DNA of 64,000 bases from Micromonospora sp. C31 (GCF_018070575.1 NZ_JAGPXN010000007.1:62001-126000), one strand, 5' to 3'; positions 23,382 to 31,366 are shown, counted from the first letter of the stretch. Program-made: numbers and translations. The notes: generated by a model not told the origin, from the sequence alone.

Positions 23382-24874
23382 GCGCCCCCGACGGAAGCCT
23401 GGCCAGCCTGGCCGCAGCCGTCCTGCAACCGGGGTTCGTCGGCACCACGCCCCCGCCCTGGGTCTGCCGCTGGCTCGGCGAGGGCCTCGGCTCCGTCGTG
23501 CTCTTCGCCCGCAACGTGGTGCACCCGGAGCAGGTGGCAGCCCTCACCGCCACCCTTCGGGCCGAACGCCCCGACGTCGTCGTCGCCATCGACGAGGAGG
23601 CCGGCGACGTGACCCGAATCGAGTCCGCCCGGGGCAGTTCCCGGCCCGGCAACTTCGCCCTCGGCGCGGTCGACGACCCGGCGCTGACCGAGGAGGTCGC
23701 CCACGACCTGGGCGCCGACCTCGCCGCGCTGGGCGTCACCCTCAACTACGCCCCCGACGCCGACGTCAACTCCAACCCGGCCAACCCGGTCATCGGCGTA
23801 CGCGCCTTCGGCGCCGAGCCGGCGCTGGTCGCCCGGCACACCGCCGCCTGGGTGCGGGGCCTCCAGTCGGGCGGGGTCGCCGCCTGCGCCAAGCACTTCC
23901 CCGGGCACGGCGACACCAAGGTCGACTCGCACCACGACCTGCCCCGCATCGCCGCCGACCGGGCCCGGCTCGACGCCGTGGAGCTGGCCCCGTTCCGGGC
24001 CGCCGTGGCCGCCGGGGTGCAGGCCGTGATGACCGGCCACCTGCTGGTGCCGGCGCTGGACCCGGAGCTGCCGGCCACCCTCAGCGGCCGGATCCTGGGC
24101 GGGCTGCTCCGCGACGAGCTGGGTTTCTCCGGTGTCGTGGTCACCGACGCGGTGGAGATGCGGGCGGTCGCCGACCGGTACGGCTTCGCCGGTGCCGCGG
24201 TACGCGCCCTCGCCGCCGGCGCCGACGCGGTCTGCGTGGGCGGGGAACGCGCCGACGAGGAGTCGGCCCGGCTGCTGCGCGACGCCATCGTCGCCGCGGT
24301 CGTCTCCGGCGAACTACCGGAGGAACGCCTCACCGAGGCGGCCAAGCGGGTGGGGCAGCTCGCCGCCTGGACCGTCGCGGCCCGGGCCGCCCGCCCGCCC
24401 CGGCCCCGCCCCACCGCCGCCGGCTCGGCCGTCGGGCTGGCCGCCGCGCGCCGGGCGCTGCGGGTCACCACCGCGCCCGCCGGCGTCGGCGCGCTGCCGT
24501 TGGCCGGCCCCGCGCACGTGGTCGAGTTCGAGCCGCCCCGCAACATCGCGATCGGTCCGGAGACCCCGTGGGGACTCGCCGCCCCGCTGGCCGCCCTGCT
24601 CGCCGGCACCACCACCGTCCGCTACGCCGAGGCCGACGTGCCCGTCGACCCGACCGCCGGGGCGGCCGGCCGGTGCGTGGTGCTGGTGGTCCGCGACCTG
24701 CACCGGCACGACTGGATGCGGGCGTCGGTGAGCCGCGCGCTGGCCGCCCGCCCGGACGCGGTCGTGGTCGAGCTGGGCGTGCCCGAGCTGGTCACCGGGG
24801 CGGTGCACGTCGCCACCCACGGCGCCACCCGGGCCGCCGCCCACGCCGCCGCCGGGCTGCTGGCGGGCCGCTGA
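23378..24874 (+). CDS. Glycoside hydrolase family 3, NagZ-like beta-N-acetylhexosaminidase
   Basis: This 498-residue GH3 enzyme carries the NagZ-type loop CAKHFPGHGDTKVDSHHDLP, whose His/Asp pair acts as general acid/base. The nucleophile Asp is probably in GVVVTDAVEMRAVADRYGF. It should release N-acetylglucosamine from peptidoglycan or chitin fragments. A second C-terminal domain (about 350-498, LPLAGPAHVVEFEPPRNIAI) resembles the extra domain of actinobacterial GH3 enzymes. No signal peptide is visible, so it is probably cytoplasmic and acts on imported sugars. The GTG start at 23378 is chosen because upstream sequence in this frame covers the promoter. Confidence 0.85.
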   Translation: MSAPDGSLASLAAAVLQPGFVGTTPPPWVCRWLGEGLGSVVLFARNVVHPEQVAALTATLRAERPDVVVAIDEEAGDVTRIESARGSSRPGNFALGAVDDPALTEEVAHDLGADLAALGVTLNYAPDADVNSNPANPVIGVRAFGAEPALVARHTAAWVRGLQSGGVAACAKHFPGHGDTKVDSHHDLPRIAADRARLDAVELAPFRAAVAAGVQAVMTGHLLVPALDPELPATLSGRILGGLLRDELGFSGVVVTDAVEMRAVADRYGFAGAAVRALAAGADAVCVGGERADEESARLLRDAIVAAVVSGELPEERLTEAAKRVGQLAAWTVAARAARPPRPRPTAAGSAVGLAAARRALRVTTAPAGVGALPLAGPAHVVEFEPPRNIAIGPETPWGLAAPLAALLAGTTTVRYAEADVPVDPTAGAAGRCVVLVVRDLHRHDWMRASVSRALAARPDAVVVELGVPELVTGAVHVATHGATRAAAHAAAGLLAGR

Positions 24875-24962
24875 CCGCTTCCGCGCCTCCTCGGACCGCT
24901 GCGGCGGTGTGCCCCGGTGTCCCCCGCCGTCGAGGGGCGCCGGAGCATCCCGACGCCCCCGG

Positions 24963-25250
24963 CTACGGCTCGCGGGTGACCAGGTCGGCGTACTCGGGGT
25001 GGCGGTCGATGAAGGCCGCCATGAACGGGCAGCGCGGCACCACCGCCGTGCCGCGCTCGCGCAGCTCGTCGAGGGTGCCCCCGACCAGCGCCGCGCCGAC
25101 GCCCATGTTCTGGAACCTCGGGTCGATCTCGGTGTGGGTGAAGACCAGCACCTCGCCGCGCGGCAGGTACGCGGTGAACCCGGCCAACGCGTCGTCGACC
25201 AGGATCTCGAACCGGTGCTTGGCGGGGTTGTCCTCGACGAGGGTGCTCAC
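24963..25250 (-). CDS. GNAT family N-acetyltransferase (YjdJ-like)
   Basis: This 95-residue short GNAT protein has the acetyl-CoA loop in IDPRFQNMGVGAALVGGTLD and ends CPFMAAFIDRHPEYADLV, typical of the minimal YjdJ/GTLF3B group. The GTG start overlaps the stop of the upstream aminotransferase gene by four bases, so the two are coupled. The acceptor is unknown. The C-terminus faces the GH3 gene; a weak hairpin lies in the 88-base gap. Confidence 0.85.
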   Translation of the reverse strand: MSTLVEDNPAKHRFEILVDDALAGFTAYLPRGEVLVFTHTEIDPRFQNMGVGAALVGGTLDELRERGTAVVPRCPFMAAFIDRHPEYADLVTREP

Positions 25251-26473
25251 CCGGCCATTGTGCTCCCGCCGGCGACGAGCCGGTCCAGTTCGCCGAGCAA
25301 CCGGTCCACCTCGTCCGCGGTGTTGTAGTGGTAGAGGCTGGCGCGCACCGCCCCGCCGCTGTCGCGCAGCCCCATCGCCTGGAAGTACTCGTACGCGTAG
25401 TAGTCGCCGGCGGAGAGGCAGAACCCGGCGGCGCCCAGCTCCTCCTGGGCCCGCTGCGGGGAGAGCCCGGCCAGCCGGAAGGACACCGTCGGGCAGCGCC
25501 GGGCGGGGCAGCCGAGCACCGTGACGCCGGGCAGCGCGGCCAGCCCGGCGAGCAGCCGCCGCAGCAGCGACTCCTCGTACGCCCGCGCGGCGCTCAGCCC
25601 GGCGAGCAGCCGTTCGCGGCGGCTGCCGGTGACCGTCGGGTCCAATCCGGCCAGGTGGTCCACCGCGGCGGCCACGCCGGCCAGCAGGGGGAAGCTCGGG
25701 GTGCCGTACTCGAAACGGTCCGGCACCGCGTCGGAGGAGGGCAGCAGCTTCGCCGGGCGCAGCCGCTCCCACGTCGCGGGCGCGGCCACCATGGCGGCCA
25801 GGTGCGGCCCCGACCACTTGTAGGCGCTGGTGAGAAGGAAGTCGGCGCCCAGCGCGGCGAGGTCGGTGGGGCCGTGCGGCACCGAGTGCACCCCGTCGAC
25901 GCAGACCAACGCGCCGGCGGCGTGCGCGGTCGCGGCGATCGCCGGAACGTCCGGCACGGTGCCGGTGGCGTTGCTGCCCGCGGTCACCGCGACCAGTCGG
26001 GTCCGCTCGCCGACCAGCTCCGCGTAGCGGGCCACCGGCAGCTCCGCGGTGTCCCGGTCGAACTCGGCCCAGCGCACCGTCGCGCCGGCCGCCTCCGCGG
26101 CCTGCACCCAGGGGCGTACGTTCGCGTCGTGGTCGAGCCGGGAGACCACGACCTCGTCGCCGGGCCGCCACCCGGCGCCCAGGGCCCGGGCCAGGGTGTA
26201 GGTCAGCGCCGTGGCGCTCGGGCCCAGCACCACGCCCTCGGGCTCGGCGCCGAGCAGGTCGGCCACGGCCGAGCGGGCGGCGGCCACCATCTCCAGCGAC
26301 CGCCGGCCGGGCGCGAAGGCGGCGCTGCGGTTGCCCACCGCCGCGCGCATGGCGGCGGTGACCGCGTCGATGACCGGTCCGGCGGTCTGGGTGCCCCCGG
26401 CCCCGTCGAGGTGGACGAAGCCCTCGGCGAGGGCGGGGTAGGCGGCCCGGGTGCGGGCGATGTCGAACGGCAT
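25247..26473 (-). CDS. Class V aminotransferase (cysteine desulfurase-like)
   Basis: This 408-residue PLP enzyme has the NifS/CsdA fold: N-terminal YPALAEGFVHLDGAGGTQTA, cofactor region SRLDHDANVRPWVQAAEAAG, Asp in GALVCVDGVHSVPHG, and the Schiff-base lysine in LLTSAYKWSGPHLAAM. It resembles the cysteine desulfurase-like subgroup, where sulfur transfer is unproven. AGGG lies eight bases before the ATG at 26473. It is translationally coupled to a small GNAT gene, suggesting a two-step modification. Confidence 0.85.
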   Translation of the reverse strand: MPFDIARTRAAYPALAEGFVHLDGAGGTQTAGPVIDAVTAAMRAAVGNRSAAFAPGRRSLEMVAAARSAVADLLGAEPEGVVLGPSATALTYTLARALGAGWRPGDEVVVSRLDHDANVRPWVQAAEAAGATVRWAEFDRDTAELPVARYAELVGERTRLVAVTAGSNATGTVPDVPAIAATAHAAGALVCVDGVHSVPHGPTDLAALGADFLLTSAYKWSGPHLAAMVAAPATWERLRPAKLLPSSDAVPDRFEYGTPSFPLLAGVAAAVDHLAGLDPTVTGSRRERLLAGLSAARAYEESLLRRLLAGLAALPGVTVLGCPARRCPTVSFRLAGLSPQRAQEELGAAGFCLSAGDYYAYEYFQAMGLRDSGGAVRASLYHYNTADEVDRLLGELDRLVAGGSTMAG

Positions 26474-26550
26474 GTCCGGGACCCTAACGCCCGCGCCGGG
26501 CCCCCCACCTCGGCCGATGGTCACGCGCTGCCGCAGTGGCCGTCGTCTCG

Positions 26551-26556
26551 TAACCT
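26551..26556 (+). promoter_or_regulatory. -10 element of a leaderless promoter (lipoprotein gene)
   Basis: TAACCT ends seven bases before the GTG start, with no Shine-Dalgarno sequence between. This is the geometry expected if transcription begins at the start codon. Confidence 0.5.
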
Positions 26557-26563
26557 TGGCGGG

Positions 26564-26929
26564 GTGACGAATCGACGTGTTGCCTCCCCGCTGACCCCCA
26601 CCCGCCGGGCCGCCAGCCTGCTGGCCGGCCTGGCGCTCGGCGTCGCCGTGCTCGCCGGTTGCAGCTCCGAGGGCGCCAGCGCCAACTGCGGCCTCGACGC
26701 CTGCACGGTCACCTTCGACCGGGGCGTGAACGCCAGCGCCAGCATCCTCGGCGTGGAGGCCAAGCTCATCGGCGCGCAGGACGACCAGGTGACCGTCGAG
26801 GTCGCCGGCGAGCAGCTGTCGCTGACCATGGGCCAGCAGGCCGCCGAGGCCGGTGGCTTCTCGGTCACGCTCGACAGCGTCACCGACCAGGAGGTCAAGA
26901 TCAGGGTGTCGCGGAGCCCGGGCAACTGA
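26564..26929 (+). CDS. Putative lipoprotein
   Basis: This 121-residue secreted lipoprotein has an Arg-rich N-terminus, a hydrophobic core (LLAGLALGVAVLAGC) and a lipobox LAGC with the lipidated Cys near residue 33. The mature part has a C-x4-C pair (ANCGLDACTV) and a beta-rich domain. It is conserved in character with small actinobacterial lipoproteins of unknown function. No downstream partner is obvious; the DUF1206 gene follows after 58 bases on the same strand. Confidence 0.75.
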   Translation: MTNRRVASPLTPTRRAASLLAGLALGVAVLAGCSSEGASANCGLDACTVTFDRGVNASASILGVEAKLIGAQDDQVTVEVAGEQLSLTMGQQAAEAGGFSVTLDSVTDQEVKIRVSRSPGN

Positions 26930-26987
26930 CCCCGGCGGGGGCGGCGGTCGACGTTTGGAGATCTTCGTATTCGGTGAATGTGGCGCC

Positions 26988-27809
26988 ATGTCACTCACCC
27001 GGAACGCCGAAGCCACCGCCTCCCGCACGGCGAACAGCAGGTGGCTCGAACTGTTGGCCAGAGTCGGTTTCATCGGCTACGGCATCGTGCACCTCCTCTT
27101 CGCCTGGCTGGCGTTGCAGATCGCGTTCGGCAAGCCCGCCGCCGACGGCGACCAGGCCGGCGCGCTGCGCACCCTCGCCGCGCAGCCGCTGGGCAGGTTC
27201 CTCGTCATCACCATCGCGGTCGGCCTGCTCGCCATGGCGATCTGGCAGGCGCTGGAGGCGGCCGTCGGGCACCGTGCCGAGCGCGGCAAGGAGCGCGTCT
27301 GGGAGCGGCTCGCCTCGGTGGGGCGGACCGTCGTCTACCTCTACTTCGCCTGGACGGCCTTCAAGGTCTTCCGGGACGCCGGCTCCAACAGCGCCGACCA
27401 GCAGGAGGCGCTGACCGGCAAGGCCATGGAGTCCTCCGGTGGCCGCTGGCTGGTCGGACTGGCCGGGCTGGCCCTCGCCGCGATCGGCGTCGGCCTGGTC
27501 GTCTACGGGCTGATCAAGCGCTTCGAGAAGCACCTCAAGACCGGTGAGATGAGCCCGAAGACGCGTCAGCTCACCCGCCGGCTCGGCATCGCCGGCTACG
27601 TCGCCAAGGGCATCGCGTACGGCGTCACCGGCCTGCTGATCATCCTGGCCGCCGTCAACTACGACCCGGAGAAGGCCCGCGGTCTGGACGCGGCCCTGCG
27701 TACGCTGCGCGACCAGGCCTACGGTCAGGCGCTGCTCACCCTGGTGGCGCTCGGTTTCGCCGCCTTCGGCATCTACTGTTTCCTCCAGTCCCGGTACCGG
27801 AAGGTCTGA
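26988..27809 (+). CDS. DUF1206 family membrane protein
   Basis: This 273-residue integral membrane protein has six helices arranged as three repeats of a two-helix DUF1206 unit, each starting with a G-x-x-x-Y/A-G-like motif (VGFIGYGIVHLLFAWLALQI; GIAGYVAKGIAYGVTGLLII). Function unknown; such proteins are common in high-GC actinobacteria. A weak SigB-like element (GTTTGG, 14 bases, GGTGAA) lies upstream at 26953-26978. The next gene encodes an MscS channel, so an envelope or osmotic-stress context is plausible. Confidence 0.85.
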   Translation: MSLTRNAEATASRTANSRWLELLARVGFIGYGIVHLLFAWLALQIAFGKPAADGDQAGALRTLAAQPLGRFLVITIAVGLLAMAIWQALEAAVGHRAERGKERVWERLASVGRTVVYLYFAWTAFKVFRDAGSNSADQQEALTGKAMESSGGRWLVGLAGLALAAIGVGLVVYGLIKRFEKHLKTGEMSPKTRQLTRRLGIAGYVAKGIAYGVTGLLIILAAVNYDPEKARGLDAALRTLRDQAYGQALLTLVALGFAAFGIYCFLQSRYRKV

Positions 27810-27892
27810 GCCTGGTCGTTTCCGACGTCGCCGGGCACTATTGGGCCTTTGCCCAGAAGCACGTGTCCGGCGCCATGAGGAGGAAACAACCC

Positions 27893-29089
27893 GTGCAGAG
27901 CTACCTCGCGACGATCGTCGCCGCGCTCGCCGCGGCGGCGATCGCTCTGTTCGCGGTCGAGGTCGCACACCGCGTGATCCGGCGGGTGGGCCGGCGTTCG
28001 CTGCTGCTGACCGAGCTCACCGACCACGCGCACCGGTCGATCCAGGTCGCCGCCACCGTCCTCGCCGTCCAGTTCGCGGTGCGGTTCAGCACCGGCTACG
28101 CGGTCGGCGACCAGTGGCGGCAGGTGCTGCTGCACCTGCTGGTGCTCGGTGTGATCGCCAGCGTCGCCTGGCTGGTCGCCTCGCTGCTCGTCGTGGCCGA
28201 GGACACCGCCCTGGTCCGCTTCCGGGTCGACGTGCCCGACAACCGGCACGCGCGGCGGGTACGGACCCAGGTCGTCATGCTGCGCCGGCTGACGATCGCG
28301 GTGATCGTCGTGCTCACGGTCGGCGTGATGCTGATGACCTTCCCGGCCGTACGCGGCATCGGCGCCGGCGTGCTGACCAGCGCCGGGGTGTTCGGTGTGG
28401 TCGGCGCACTGGCCGCGCAGAGCCTGCTGGGCAACGTCTTCGCCGGCCTCCAGCTCGCCTTCAGCGACGCGGTCCGCCTCGGTGACGTGGTGGTGGTCGA
28501 GGGGGAGTGGGGCCGCGTCGAGGAGCTGACGCTGAGCTACGTGGTGGTGCAGATCTGGGACGACCGGCGGCTGATCCTGCCCACCTCGTACTTCACCAGC
28601 AAGCCGTTCCAGAACTGGACCCGGACCGAGGCGGCCGTGCTGGGCACCGCCGAGTTCGACGTCGACTGGGCGGTCCCGGTGCAGGCCATGCGGGAGGAGC
28701 TGCGCCGCCTCGCGGAGGGCACCGAGCTGTGGGACGGGCGGGTCTGCGTACTCCAGGTGACCGATGCGACCGGCGGGACGGTCACGGTGCGCGCCCTGGT
28801 CAGTGCCGCCGACGCCGGCAGCCTGTGGGACCTGCGCTGCCTGGTTCGTGAGCACCTGGTGGCCTGGATCCGGGACCACCGGCCGACCGCCATGCCCCGG
28901 ATGCGCACCGAGATCGGGGACGTGGAGAGCAACCTGCCGTGGCAGTGGGTACGCCCCCGCCGGCCGGTGCGTCGCCCCACCGACGCCGACGTGCCCGACG
29001 ACGCCCGGGTCTTCGGCGGCAGCGACGACGGCGACGCCCGCAGCGAGGCGTTCGTCGGCCCCGACGAGCCCGCCCAAGCCCGCCGCTGA
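27893..29089 (+). CDS. MscS family mechanosensitive ion channel
   Basis: This 398-residue protein has about five membrane helices followed by the MscS beta and C-terminal domains. The pore helix region is GVLTSAGVFGVVGALAAQSL followed by LGNVFAGLQLAFSDAVRLGD, the Gly/Ala-rich TM3 signature. The beta domain includes VVVEGEWGRVEELTLSYVVV and LILPTSYFTSKPFQNW. It should open on hypo-osmotic shock. I chose the GTG at 27893 (VQSYLATIV) because AGGAGG lies nine bases upstream; GTG 27863 and ATG 27875 are less supported. The C-terminal tail is acidic and probably disordered. Confidence 0.88.
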   Translation: MQSYLATIVAALAAAAIALFAVEVAHRVIRRVGRRSLLLTELTDHAHRSIQVAATVLAVQFAVRFSTGYAVGDQWRQVLLHLLVLGVIASVAWLVASLLVVAEDTALVRFRVDVPDNRHARRVRTQVVMLRRLTIAVIVVLTVGVMLMTFPAVRGIGAGVLTSAGVFGVVGALAAQSLLGNVFAGLQLAFSDAVRLGDVVVVEGEWGRVEELTLSYVVVQIWDDRRLILPTSYFTSKPFQNWTRTEAAVLGTAEFDVDWAVPVQAMREELRRLAEGTELWDGRVCVLQVTDATGGTVTVRALVSAADAGSLWDLRCLVREHLVAWIRDHRPTAMPRMRTEIGDVESNLPWQWVRPRRPVRRPTDADVPDDARVFGGSDDGDARSEAFVGPDEPAQARR

Positions 29090-29100
29090 GCGTGACCTGT

Positions 29101-29133
29101 GGGGGGTGGGGGCGGTTGGAGGTGTGGGTGGGG
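29101..29133 (+). other. G-rich tract with G-quadruplex potential
   Basis: Runs of 6, 5, 3 and 4 guanines occur within 33 bases just after the MscS stop codon. The rest of the 266-base gap to the next gene holds a candidate promoter at 29302. Confidence 0.4.
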
Positions 29134-29301
29134 TTGTGCCCGCCGGCGACGCCCGGGGCGCAGTGCGGTGGCTCGGGAAGTTTGACCGGGCGTTTCGTGG
29201 GGACCTGCTGCGGGACGCTTCTGCACCTTCTTCCGCGCCGGCGGCGGCTCGGCGGCTCGGGGAGTCGGCGGTCCGCCGCGTACCGACCGTCGGGCGAAGG
29301 A

Positions 29302-29330
29302 TTGACGAGCGGCGAGTCCGGGCATACAGC
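29302..29330 (+). promoter_or_regulatory. Candidate promoter of the holin-like/DUF3618/DUF4235 operon
   Basis: TTGACG (29302-29307), 17 bases, then TACAGC (29325-29330). The -35 is close to consensus, the -10 weaker. Confidence 0.35.
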
Positions 29331-29355
29331 GCGGTGATGATGAAAGGAGGACAGC

Positions 29356-29790
29356 ATGGCTGACGTGGCGAACGCCCGCACATCCCCCAACGGGAGCGAG
29401 CCGTCCACCGCCGAGCTGGTGCAGCGGGCCACGGAGCAGGTCTCCCGCCTGGTCCGCGACGAACTGGCCCTGGCCCGGGCGGAGCTGACCGAGAAGGGCA
29501 AGCACGCCGGTATCGGCATCGGTCTCTTCGGCGGCGGCGGGGCGCTGGCGCTCTACGGCCTGGGTGCCCTGGTCGCCACCGCGATCCTGCTGCTCGACCT
29601 GGTGCTGCCGGCCTGGGCGGCGGCCCTGATCGTCGCGGTGGTGCTCTTCGCGATGGCCGGCATCCTGGCCCTGGTGGGCAAGAAGCAGGTCAGCCAGGCG
29701 GTCCCGCCGGTGCCGGAGGCCGCGGTCCGCAGCGTCCGGGCGGACGTGGACACGGTCGCCGCCGCCGTGAAGGACAGGGGACGAGCATGA
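29356..29790 (+). CDS. Phage-holin-like (DUF1469) membrane protein
   Basis: This 144-residue protein has an N-terminal amphipathic helix (QRATEQVSRLVRDELALARA), two membrane helices (GGGGALALYGLGALVATAIL; AALIVAVVLFAMAGILALVG), and a basic C-terminal tail. This is the layout of the Phage_holin_3_6/DUF1469 family, a chromosomal actinobacterial envelope family and not an indicator of prophage. AAAGGAGGACAGC is a very strong ribosome-binding site. It is the first gene of a three-gene operon with four-base overlaps. Confidence 0.85.
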   Translation: MADVANARTSPNGSEPSTAELVQRATEQVSRLVRDELALARAELTEKGKHAGIGIGLFGGGGALALYGLGALVATAILLLDLVLPAWAAALIVAVVLFAMAGILALVGKKQVSQAVPPVPEAAVRSVRADVDTVAAAVKDRGRA

Positions 29791-30137
29791 CGACGGGCAA
29801 CGGCCGCGGCAGCGGCGACACCGAGGCGCTGCGGGAGGAGATCCGGCGGACCCGGGTCGAGCTGGGCGAGACGATGGAGGCGTTGGCGGCGAAGGCCGAC
29901 GTCAAGGCGCGGCTGAGGTCCTCCGCCGACCAGGCGAAGGAGCGGATGCGGGGCCAGGCCGCGCAGACCGTGGCCCGGGTGCGTGGGCAGGCGGCGCAGA
30001 AGGCGCAGCTCGCGCGGGGTCAGGCGCAGGAGAAGGGCGAGATCGTACGGCGTAACCCGACGCCGTTCGTCGCCCTCGCGGCCGGCGCGGTGGCCGCGGT
30101 GATCGTGTTGGTGATCGTGCGGGGGAGGCAGCGGTGA
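29787..30137 (+). CDS. DUF3618 domain protein
   Basis: This 116-residue protein begins with the DUF3618 helix (EALREEIRRTRVELGETMEA LAAKADV, residues 13-39). A long Ala/Gln/Arg-rich coiled region (RGQAAQTVARVRGQAAQKAQ) follows, and one C-terminal membrane helix (FVALAAGAVAAVIVLVIVRG) anchors it with the coiled part in the cytoplasm. It overlaps its upstream and downstream genes by four bases each. Function unknown; the same gene trio recurs in actinobacteria and may form an envelope-associated complex. Confidence 0.85.
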   Translation: MTTGNGRGSGDTEALREEIRRTRVELGETMEALAAKADVKARLRSSADQAKERMRGQAAQTVARVRGQAAQKAQLARGQAQEKGEIVRRNPTPFVALAAGAVAAVIVLVIVRGRQR

Positions 30138-30406
30138 GCAAGGGTATCGGGAAGGCCGCGTACAAGCCGGTCGGCGTGCTGATGGGCCTCGCCGCCGGTG
30201 CGGTCGCGGGCGCGATCTTCCGGCAGGTGTGGAAGATGACGGCGGGCGACGGCGAGGCGCCCAGCGCCACCGACGAGGACCGTGGCTGGGGCGAGGTGCT
30301 CGCCGCGGCGGCGCTGCAGGGTGCGATCTTCTCGGTCGTCCGGGCGGCCGTCGACCGGGGTGGCGCGGTGGGCGTACGCCGGTTCACCGGAAGCTGGCCG
30401 GACTGA
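30134..30406 (+). CDS. DUF4235 domain protein
   Basis: This 90-residue protein has a GTG start overlapping the DUF3618 stop. The N-terminal Gly/Ala-rich helix (GVLMGLAAGAVAGAIFRQVW) and the second helix (EVLAAAALQGAIFSVVRAAV) are characteristic of DUF4235, a two-helix membrane protein family. It is the last gene of the operon and is followed by a strong terminator. Confidence 0.85.
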   Translation: MSKGIGKAAYKPVGVLMGLAAGAVAGAIFRQVWKMTAGDGEAPSATDEDRGWGEVLAAAALQGAIFSVVRAAVDRGGAVGVRRFTGSWPD

Positions 30407-30421
30407 CCGGACAACGGCGAG

Positions 30422-30456
30422 ACGCCCCCGCACCGTGGCAATGGTGCGGGGGCGTT
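30422..30456 (+). terminator. Terminator of the holin-like/DUF3618/DUF4235 operon
   Basis: A perfect 13-bp stem (30422-30434 with 30443-30455) closes an 8-nt loop and is followed by TCTCG. Confidence 0.85.
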
Positions 30457-30487
30457 CTCGGCCGGGGGCAAGGGCCCACCAGCGGAT

Positions 30488-30517
30488 CTTCGACATCCGT
30501 CAGGTCACATGTCGAAG
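30488..30517. repeat. Inverted repeat upstream of the cold-shock gene
   Basis: CTTCGACAT (30488-30496) and ATGTCGAAG (30509-30517) form a perfect 9-bp inverted repeat with a 12-base spacer in the AT-richer region before the cold-shock gene. It could be an operator or a hairpin in a long leader. Confidence 0.45.
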
Positions 30518-30638
30518 AAATTCGTCCGGAAGGCTGTGCAGATTTTTCGCTACGTGGTTTGCTGTTTCACGCTGTTGAGAGATGGCGTGGGTTGAGTCCA
30601 GTCTCCTTGGTGGGGGCCGCCTCAGGCACCGCTGCTCG

Positions 30639-30681
30639 AAAACGGCCAATCGGCCGCACGGCGTGCTCGGCCGCCAGTTTT
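30639..30681 (+). promoter_or_regulatory. Structured 5' leader of the cold-shock gene
   Basis: AAAAC (30639-30643) pairs with GTTTT (30677-30681), enclosing a CGGCCG/CGGCCG hairpin (30651-30656 with 30668-30673) with an inner CAC/GTG stem. The structure ends one base before the AGAAGGAGA ribosome-binding site, so it could modulate translation with temperature. Confidence 0.45.
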
Positions 30682-30695
30682 AGAAGGAGATACAC

Positions 30696-30899
30696 ATGGC
30701 GCAGGGAACCGTGAAGTGGTTCAACGCAGACAAGGGCTTCGGCTTCATCACCGTCGACGGCGGGGGTGCTGACGTGTTCGTCCACTTCTCGGCCATCCAG
30801 ACCAGCGGCTACCGCACGCTGGAGGAGAACCAGCGGGTGGAGTTCGAGATCGCCCAGGGTCAGAAGGGTCCGCAGGCCGAGCAGGTCCGCCCCATCTGA
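30696..30899 (+). CDS. Cold-shock protein (CspA family)
   Basis: This 67-residue single cold-shock domain binds single-stranded RNA or DNA and acts as an RNA chaperone. Both RNP motifs are intact: KGFGFITV (RNP1) and DVFVHFSAI (RNP2). The start [17 protein letters not shown] is that of the actinobacterial CspA/SC7.0 group. The ribosome-binding site AGAAGGAGATACAC is unusually strong and, with a long structured upstream region, suggests post-transcriptional control. A palindromic terminator follows. Confidence 0.95.
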   Translation: MAQGTVKWFNADKGFGFITVDGGGADVFVHFSAIQTSGYRTLEENQRVEFEIAQGQKGPQAEQVRPI

Positions 30900-30954
30900 G
30901 CAGTGCCGGTCGGCACCCGCCGGCCAGTGGTGATCCGGCGCCCGGATCCCAGCG

Positions 30955-30987
30955 AAGCCCCGTATCCCGGCCGGGATACGGGGCTTT
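30955..30987 (+). terminator. Terminator of the cold-shock gene
   Basis: A perfect 32-bp palindrome (arms 30955-30970 and 30971-30986) ends in TTT. Confidence 0.85.
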
Positions 30988-31010
30988 CCGCGTGCCGCCG
31001 CTGCCCGGCG

Positions 31011-31080
31011 CGGCAGGGACGCGAGCCCGCGTGCGGCAGGGACGCGAGCCCCGGTGCGGGCAGGGACGCGAACCCCGGTG
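31011..31080. repeat. Three 23-24 bp tandem repeats
   Basis: Three near-identical units (31011-31033, 31034-31056, 31057-31080), each containing GGCAGGGACGCGA and ending GGTG or CGTG. They are contiguous with no spacers and lie between the cold-shock terminator and the end of a small membrane protein gene. Confidence 0.8.
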
Positions 31081-31131
31081 TGGGCTGCCGGGGCCCCGGT
31101 GGTGGCGAGGGGCAGGGCCCGCCCCGGCCGC

Positions 31132-31326
31132 TCAGTGGCGCCGGCGGGCGCGCAGCCCGAACCAGAGCACGAGCAGTCCGACCAGGACGACGAGGGGCCC
31201 GATCGCGGCCCAGAGCCGCCGGTCGGTCATCACGCTGCCCTCGACGTAGCCGAGGCCCTGCACCGTCCACAACGCGCCGCCGACCACGGCGAGCAGGCCC
31301 AGGGTCAGCGGCAGCCAGCCCTTCAT
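31132..31326 (-). CDS. Small two-helix membrane protein
   Basis: This 64-residue protein has two hydrophobic helices (PLTLGLLAVVGGALWTVQGL and WAAIGPLVVLVGLLVLWFGL) joined by a short polar loop, and an Arg-rich C-terminus. GGAGGGGGATCGCG precedes the ATG. It resembles small actinobacterial membrane proteins of unknown function. It lies 40 bases downstream of the aldo/keto reductase on the same strand and may share its transcript. Confidence 0.75.
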   Translation of the reverse strand: MKGWLPLTLGLLAVVGGALWTVQGLGYVEGSVMTDRRLWAAIGPLVVLVGLLVLWFGLRARRRH

Positions 31327-31366
31327 CGCGATCCCCCTCCGTCGATCCCCGTACCGGCCGCCCGAC

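Noticed and set aside
29356..29790. Prophage holin
   Set aside because: No phage genes nearby; this family is a normal chromosomal partner of DUF3618 proteins in actinobacteria.
30680..30698. Possible vector contamination, because the ribosome-binding site resembles that of common expression vectors
   Set aside because: Flanking sequence is ordinary high-GC genomic DNA and the similarity is limited to the purine-rich core expected of a strong site.
31011..31080. CRISPR-like repeats
   Set aside because: The units are contiguous with no spacers and no cas genes are nearby.
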